Of a stretch of 64,000 nt of DNA, positions 57,430 to 64,000 are shown piece after piece. The stretch covers positions 24,580,364 to 24,644,363 of the forward strand of contig CM073322.1 of the NCBI GenBank assembly GCA_037043015.1, read 5' to 3'. Below the pieces are notes generated by a model. That model had not been told where the DNA came from. It saw only the letters and a program-made list of their open reading frames with translations, and did not search any database. Origin of the DNA: Bryum argenteum (taxonomy: Eukaryota > Streptophyta > Bryopsida > Bryales > Bryaceae). A program made the translations under genes and the position numbers. Every line of letters starts with the position of its first letter. Position 1 is the first letter of the stretch.

Positions 57430-58050
57430 TCCAGTGCGCGACCGGGCAAAACCCTGGCTATGGCGGAGCAAGCCCTAGTCTTTTGCGAGTGATTCGTGTA
57501 TTGTCAGTTTTGTTGTTGTGTGCATGCGTGTTCTGATTGAGTTGCTTGGTGTCGTAGAGAGTGCGCTTGCAGGAGGGTGGATGTGGTCATCCAGAGTGCG
57601 ATCGGCGCAAACCCTGGCCATGGCGGAGTGAGCCCCGTCCGTCTTGTGCGAGTGATTTCGTGGTGTTACAAGATTGTCGGTCCTGTTCGCGAGCGTGCGT
57701 GTTCTGGCTCTGATTTCAGTCGGTGGGGAGTGGTAGAGGCTGCGCTTTGAGGAGGATAGACGTGGTGTCGTAGAGTGCGATTGGAGCGAGCCCTGGCTAT
57801 GGCGGAGCGACTTTCGTCAGTTTTGTGTTAGCGATTCCGTGGTGTCGTAAGATTGTAGTCTTGTTGTCTGTGCGCGTAGCGGATCTAGTCGCTTGGAAGT
57901 GGTAGAGGCTGCAGTTTGAGAAGGAAAGAAGTGGTCATTGAGAGTGCATCTGGACCAAACCCTGGCCATGGCGGATCGAGTGCTGTCGAAACTCGTGCTC
58001 GTGATTTCACAGGATTGTTAGACATATTGTTGTGTGTGCGGGTACTGGAT
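57430..58050 (+). repeat. Degenerate ~170-bp tandem array, four units, upstream of the TNL gene
   Basis: The block CCCTGGC(C/T)ATGGCGGA occurs near 57452, 57612, 57791 and 57959 (spacing 160-179 bp). Each is followed at similar distance by GCGAGTGATT-, TTGT(T/C)- and GTGCG(T/C)GT-like segments, and between units by GTGGTAGAGGCTGCG(C/A)TTTGA. Each unit contains an ATGGCGGA with a short open frame of 3 to 17 codons. Confidence 0.8.
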
Positions 58051-59881
58051 CCGATAGCTGGGAAGTTAGCTTAGAGCTTGGGATGCTGCGAGATCGTCAT
58101 ACTTGATTGAAAGGGTTCGTAGTCGACGTCGGTGCCAGTTGTTCAGCTGCTACTTCTGGAGGCAGCCGCGGCCAGAAGAAACAAATGATTATGGATTCGC
58201 TGCGGATGTGAGGGCGTCCTGGAAGAATGTGAACTGGCAGTTGTAGCAAGGCGGCAGAGGGTGCAGCTCTCTACATGACCAGCAACGAAGACGTGGCTGC
58301 CAGATCAAGAGTTTGAGAGATAAGCCGAGCCAGAGCTCGCTCTTCCAAGGTACGTAAATTGTCAGGGAAACCCACGTTTGTTTTCAAGCAAGAAACTGAC
58401 ATGCCTAAAACTCACCATTTTAATTTGAGTCACCGGTTATTCTGTTCGTTACTCCCGCAATAAGGCTTTGCCTTGGTTTATTTATGTTTGCTACCCATTC
58501 TCTGTACGAAAAGAGGCTAATATCATGGGTGATTGGAAACAGGTGGGTACTTTTAAGAGGAAACCGACTTTTGAGTTTGCGTCTGCGAACAAGCTGCCAC
58601 TTTTGATAGACAGCCTTGCTCGTCTTTGAGAATACCGTTCACAAACAAGTAAGTTACGCAGCCTGTTATATTGCTTGCCGAATGTTTTTCCTGATTTTGA
58701 TGCGGTTGCATTCTTTTGTATTTGTCCATGAAGTATGTCCATGAAGTAGACATGACTGATTTTGATGTTTATAAGTTTTCGGAAGGGTAAGTAAGCCATT
58801 TGTGGTGTTGTGATTTTCAGGTCCTCTACTTTGTGAGAGAGTTACAAGGGCTTTCAGAGGGCAGGTATGCATACATACAAACTAGTAGGTAATCATAGAG
58901 AGACCTCACAAACATCATTATCTATCACAGACTGAAGGATCATTGCTCACAGCGAAGAAATAGTGCATGTCCGGGATCAGAGAGCTTGTGTATACTGGGC
59001 ATGAAGTATTGTTAGAAGCATTTTTGAAGTAAGATACATGAGGTGGGTACGTAGTGATAGGATCTAAGTGGCTTCCTAGTTGAACTCAAAGAGCTTGAAC
59101 ATGTGAGATAGGAGCTTGGTGATAAGAATCAAGTGCCTTCTCAGTTGATCTTAGTGAGAGTTCACCATGGAATTGTGTAATGCGGAGCGCTATGAGTTAC
59201 CCAGAGTATAAGCCTTTCGAGGTGGTCATCGTGCTGATTTTTCATGAAAGATCAGTTTTCTTTAGTTGTTGATTTAGATTAGAGATCAATTTTCTTTACT
59301 TGCAGAGCCAGTGACCGTCAGACGAAACTCAAGTCGGAGCTCAGGGAGGACATAGTGACCGTTAGTCGGAGCCTAGGGAGTTTACCACGGACATCGACGT
59401 GGACATCTTGATGTTGTGATGTGATAGGTATGGTTGGTGTCATGCCTTGGATTCATTTGCTGTGGACGAAGTCCGCTTTGGGCATTGTACAGGAGACTCA
59501 TGACCAAGTTTCTTGCTTGTCAACTATCTTGATATCATTGAGTAGAATTCATTTTTGTAAGTAGAAGTTGGGCATGCAGGTCTCATGCATAGTAGGTCAT
59601 GTGTTCAGCCACTTGGTAGACTGCCTTTCAACACTTGTGTTTTTTCTATGTTTATGTGCAACGTGCTTTGGAGTATTTTATTGGTAGTGACTATGTTCTT
59701 ATCTAATGCCATGATGACTTGGGGGTAAGTTATCTCTATGGTTGATCAGGTTGAGAAAGTTCAAGGTAAATGCGGTTGTGGATATGAGAGTTGGTTTCTT
59801 TGTTGAGTGTGTTTGGTTGCTGTGTGGCAGGAGAATCTGAAATTACAGAGTGATTGTTATACATCTCGTGTGTCGGTGTAC
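58051..59881. other. Upstream region of the TIR-NBS-LRR gene
   Basis: No separate gene is recognised. The stretch probably contains the promoter and 5' leader, possibly with introns, of the receptor gene starting at 59882. Short repeated phrases such as TCGGAGC(T/C)(C/T)AGGGAG (59333-59380) occur. Confidence 0.4.
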
Positions 59882-62800
59882 ATGGCTGAGGAGAAGATGG
59901 TGATTGTAGACCCTCCTCTAGGGGGTGCTCCTCTAGAAGGTGCTCCTCATGTGGGTGCTCCTCTAGAAGGTGCTCCTCATGTGGGTGCTCCTCTAGAAGG
60001 TGCTCCTCATGTGGGTGCTCCTCTAGAAGGTGCTCCTCGTAGGGGTGCTCTTGGTGCAGGTGATTCTCCAAAGAGTGCTGGTGCGGTTGCTCCTCTAGGA
60101 AGTGCGAGTGCGAGTGCTTCTTCCAGCGGTGCTCCTCCAGAAGGTTCTCCTGCGGGTGCTTCTCTCTTCGTGTCAAAGTTGAGTGAAGGGCCATCGAAAC
60201 AAAGTGAAGTGCAACTAAATTCCAAACACATTATATTCTTGAGTCACAGCGGAGCTCAAAAGGACTTCACAAGATTCTTATCCATAGCTCTAAAAAAAGA
60301 GTGTTATTCGCCTTTCTTGGATGCTGATCATGAAAGTTTGACCCCCGGTGAAAAGTGGTATAATCCTTTGATGGAAGCTGCTCAACAATGTCGTGTTGCA
60401 GTCTTGGTGTTATCAGATGAGTTCTTCACTAGGACTAAGTGGCCAATGTTGGAGTTAAATGTGTTTGCCAAGTCAAAAAACCCTGACTTGAAAATATTGC
60501 CACTATTCTTGAAGATTTCATTTGAGAAATTTGACAAAGACAGAAAGGAGAAAAAGTGGTTGGCTGAATGGGAGGAAATGAAGCAAAATGATGATAGGAT
60601 CGATTTGAATGAGTGGGAGCAAGCATTATCAGTAATAAAAAAGTATGGTGCTTTGAGTTACAATGGCATTGAGGGGGAACCAGCCTTCATTGAAAAAGTG
60701 GTGGAGGCAATTTGTAATTTGGTGGAACCAGATGTGAAATTTAATGTGCCTGACAATGGGTCACTAACAAATCTGTGCAAGGTATGGCTCTCTTTCTCTT
60801 TTTATTTTGATTAACTTCATGCACTATTTGTAGTTGCGCATGTAATTTGCATACTCATTAAGCACCAAAAAAATTAATTTCAATATGTTGTGATTTTGTA
60901 AGAATGAAGGAGACCTACCTCATGTTTTAGTAACATCTATTATCTAGAATTCTAAGATTTACAGTAATTAGGTCCAAAAAGATGTATGTAAAATGTGTGT
61001 AAAACTGTGAAGTTTATAGCTTTGGCATGAGGTTTGTAATAATCCTCTAAAGTAGTTAGTACAGATTGATTCTTGAGGAGAGTTTATTGATGACTAGTAT
61101 ATGCCATGTTTATTGGTAGCCAATATTGCAAGAGTTGGAGAAGATTGTACCATCAACGACGTTTAAGGTCCGTGTGTTGGGTTTATATGGTATGGGTGGA
61201 ATTGGAAAAACAACAATCTCAAGAGCGGTTTGCAATGAAAAGTTCAAAGAATATGGTGGAAAAGTATGTCATATCGAGTTTGGGAGTAAGAATTCATTGG
61301 AGTTACAGAAGACCGTGCTTAAGGAGTTGACGGGCATGGATACAGAAACTCTTGATAGGAATCATGACAAGGTAAATAAACGAACATTGTTAAAAGTGAG
61401 TTTGAGGTATAAATGCGATTGGATGCTAGTATTGAAGCTTGAGTGTTTCAAATGTATATATGGCTTGAGCAAGATGTTTTTTGTTGTTTCTTTTGTTGAT
61501 TGAAGTTCTAATATGCAAATGGAAAATTTGGCAGCTCGACGACTATTTGAAGAATGGTTTAAAAAATCAACAAGTCTTTCTTGTTCTTGACAATGTTCAA
61601 GGACATGAAGTTGATGAAGTTAAGAAGTATTTGAATATTGAATACCATGAGAAAAGTGCGGTGCTTGTTACTTCACGATCTCTAGACATCTTAAACCAAC
61701 ATCTTCTCATTGCGATGAGTAATTGCATGGAGGTACCAAAATTGAACGAAGAGAGTGCGATTGAAGTATTTTCTTATTACCTTGGATGGAAAGAATCCAC
61801 CTTCAAAGATAAGAACATCATCAAGAAATATGTTGCAAAATGTTGCTTCATGAAGGAAGGAGGTGCAATTTTTGAAGAGGAGTCGAATAAGGAATATTTG
61901 CCATTGGCACTCAAGGTCTTGGCAAGTCAACTTCAAGGCAAGATTTCTAATGATTGGGACTTGGAGAATTTTATGGAAAAATATTTAGAGAAGTTGAATA
62001 TTGAAAGATTCAATATATTGAGGGAGAGAGTGCATCCTGTATTTTCTATTCTACGACTTGGATATGATGCATTGTGCTTGGAAGATCAACATATATTTTT
62101 GGACTTAGCACTCTTGTGGACACCTCGTTGGAGAAGTTGGAAATTTGAGTTGGAGTATATGTGGAAGTGGATGTGCGGAATTTACAGGAAATCAAGAGAT
62201 GATATGAATGATTGTGTAAGTTTTATTCTATAAATGCCGATCTCTCCAATGTCAAGTGAGTGTCATGTTGTAAAACCATATCCAAGAAAGTATGTGAATT
62301 TAAATTGAAACCTAATTGTAAGAATAACTTGTTAAATTCATAGATTCTTTTTAATACTATTGCTTTTAGCAAATGGGTGATGTTACTGGAAGTTGGTATT
62401 TTTGTAAATGCATAGATTTTATTTTTGAGATTCACATGTGTTTTATAAATTTAACTCGACAAGATAATATGTTTATTTCATTATGTAATTTTGTTGAAGG
62501 TGATTCTATGAAGTGATACGTTCTATGTAAGGAATGGCATGTCTACATTTCGGATGAAGGAATTGTACCATTTTTTCAATCCAACAAAAATGTTAAAATT
62601 ATTACATATGACTAACATTGACGTGCTTACAATGCCAGGTGAATGCTTTAAAGAGGAACGGGCTACTAGAAGTGGTTGTTGAACCAAATGGATTAAACTG
62701 TAATATTCATGATTTATATATTGACTTTGCTGAGGCTGAAGTCCAAACAGGGCCATTTGTGAAAAGGCGATTTTTAATAGATGAAGGAGGAATGGAGGTC

Positions 62801-64000
62801 CCTTTTGAACTTCTGAAATATCCACCAGGATATTGTTGGTCGTCCCTTGAGAGGCTTGTCATACAACAAAGTAATGTGGAAAGTTTCAGGGAAGCAAAAT
62901 TGAACCATTGCTTGAATGTGGAAGTGTTGTACCTACTTGAGTGCAAAAATCTTGTTGAAATTGATATTGGTACTTTGGAAAATCTGAGAAGTATGGAGAT
63001 TGTTGGTTGTGACAAGCTTGTTATAAATAATCAAGGAGTCGAGAGACTTAAGAATCTTACTTTCATATATGTTGGAGATTGCCATGTAAGCTTTGATCTT
63101 GACTTCCTTAAAGGTTCGAAAAAGCTTCAGACTCTCATCATTCAAAATTGCACGGGTCTGAAGACTCTACCTAGAGATTTGAAAGACTTGAAACAACTGC
63201 GGGACATTAATTTGCAACGATGTTGGGAATTGAGGACACTTGGAGATATTAAAGCAGTAGGGTCTTTGAAGGTGTTAAATGCTGAGAAATGCACCAACTT
63301 GAAGGAGTTGCCGAATGATTTGAGTGGTATGACAAATTTGGAAGTGCTTGATATTCGAGGGTGCAGCAATTTGGAGACGTTAGGTGATGTGAAAGCTTTA
63401 AGGGCATTGAAAATTCTGTATGCTTTTCAATGCACCAACTTGAAGCAGTTCCCGGATGATTTGAGTGGTTTGACGAATTTGGAAGAGCTCTATATTGGAA
63501 GGTGTAGCAGTTTGGAGACATTGGGTGATGTGAAAGCTTTATGGGCATTGAAAAGTTTAAATCTTGAGCTATGCACCAACTTGAAGGAGTTGCTGGATGA
63601 TATGAGTGGTTTGACGAATTTGGAAGAACTCGATATTGGAGGGTGGAGCAATTTGGAGACGTTAGGTGATGTAAAAGTTTTAAGGGCATTGAAAGAACTA
63701 TATGCTCATGAATGCACCAACTTGAAGGAGTTGCCGGATGATATGAGTGGTTTGACGAATTTGGAAGTGTTGGATATTCGAGGGTGCAGCAATTTGGAGA
63801 CGTTAGGTGATGTGAAAGCTTTGCGGGCATTGAAAAGTTTAGATGCTCAAGAATGCACTAACTTGAAGGAGTTGCCGGATGATATGAGTGGTTTGACGAA
63901 TTTGGAAGTGTTAATTATTGGAGGGTGCAGCAATTTGGGGACGTTAGGTGATGTGAAAGCTTTATGGGCATTGAAAAAACTATATGCTCATGGATGCACC
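59882..64000 (+). CDS. TIR-NBS-LRR disease resistance protein (3' end beyond the window)
   Basis: An intracellular immune receptor. The model is join(59882..60781, 61120..61371, 61535..62215, 62639..>64000), at least 1,065 aa, with all introns GT-AG and phase 0. Residues 1-60 carry four GAPLEGAPHV-type decapeptide repeats, followed by a Ser/Ala/Gly-rich linker. The TIR domain spans ~115-255 (HIIFLSHSGAQKDFTRFL; putative NADase Glu in KWPMLEL, residue 191). NB-ARC motifs: P-loop GMGGIGKTT (~324-332), kinase-2 VFLVLDNV (~398-405), RNBS-B SAVLVTSR, GLPL-like YLPLALKVL (~505), and an MHD-like NIHDLYIDF. From ~700 onward are LRRs of the form CTNLKELPDDLSGLTNLEVL, which become an exact 47-residue tandem. 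The start is the first in-frame ATG. The fused N-terminal repeat is unusual for a TNL. Confidence 0.93.
59920..60050 (+). repeat. 30-bp coding minisatellite in TNL exon 1
   Basis: GGTGCTCCTCTAGAAGGTGC plus TCCTCATGTG is repeated about four times in perfect register, encoding (GAPLEGAPHV)n. The copies are almost identical at DNA level, implying recent expansion or homogenisation. Confidence 0.95.
63291..64000 (+). repeat. 141-bp in-frame tandem repeat encoding LRR pairs
   Basis: GCAC(C/T)AACTTGAAG(G/C)AGTT recurs at 63291, 63432, 63573, 63714 and 63855, and its start reappears at 63996. The spacing is exactly 141 bp, or 47 residues, and each unit encodes two LRRs (NLKELPDDMSGLTNLEVLDI and GCSNLETLGDVKALRALKSL). 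The array continues past the window edge. Confidence 0.95.

Noticed and set aside
59736-60194. 152-codon minus-strand His/Glu-rich repeat protein
   Set aside because: Antisense of the GAPLEGAPHV minisatellite in TNL exon 1, which continues in frame into a TIR domain on the plus strand.

Overview
The window is nuclear DNA of a land plant. It carries a chloroplast-targeted RuBisCO small subunit gene (RbcS), a farnesylatable type-A DnaJ of the plant ANJ1 class, GT-AG introns with plant-style exon structure, a plant bHLH regulator, a TIR-NBS-LRR immune receptor, and plant-type transposons (MULE, hAT, Tourist-like, a tRNA-derived SINE). The mature RbcS begins MQVWNP, introns are few, and the receptor has a 47-residue leucine-rich unit in tandem. 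These suggest a non-flowering, perhaps bryophyte-grade plant, but I cannot fix the species.

Layout. 1-2.6 kb is AT-rich and geneless. 2.6-5.25 kb holds a seven-exon DnaJ gene (+). 5.3-15.4 kb is repeat-rich and contains a decayed CDK7/CDKD-like kinase pseudogene (-, 7.6-9.0 kb) and several MITEs. RbcS (+) is at 15.8-16.5 kb. A phosphopantetheine adenylyltransferase gene (-, 19.5-20.9 kb, possibly reaching 21.7 kb) lies head to head with a 3-hydroxybutyryl-CoA dehydrogenase gene (+, 22.0-24.0 kb). 25.8-33.1 kb is transposon territory: two abutting TTAA-flanked MITEs, then a 5,979-bp foldback element with hAT-like ends and a perfect 8-bp target duplication. That foldback has been invaded by a TTAA element and a SINE, and its opposite arm preserves the empty sites. 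34.6-46.2 kb is one 11.6-kb Mutator-like element with a perfect 9-bp target duplication and about 450-bp terminal inverted repeats. It carries a frame-broken transposase gene on the + strand and long - strand ORFs, one encoding a Ulp1/SENP-type (C48) cysteine protease domain (KAONASHI-like). 46.3-48.0 kb has a TA-flanked MITE and a second SINE. A four-exon atypical bHLH gene (-) is at 48.7-50.0 kb. 50-57 kb is repeats. 57.4-58.05 kb is a degenerate tandem array, and a TIR-NBS-LRR gene (+) starts at 59.9 kb and runs off the window.

The host genes are unrelated housekeeping, photosynthesis, regulatory and immunity loci, so no operon-like logic applies. PPAT (coenzyme A synthesis) and the acyl-CoA dehydrogenase share a bidirectional upstream region and both concern CoA metabolism, which may be chance. 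The most distinctive content is the transposon archaeology. The foldback element acts as an internal control: each arm shows the state before insertion for events in the other, and this demonstrates TTAA target duplication for a MITE family with piggyBac-like termini.
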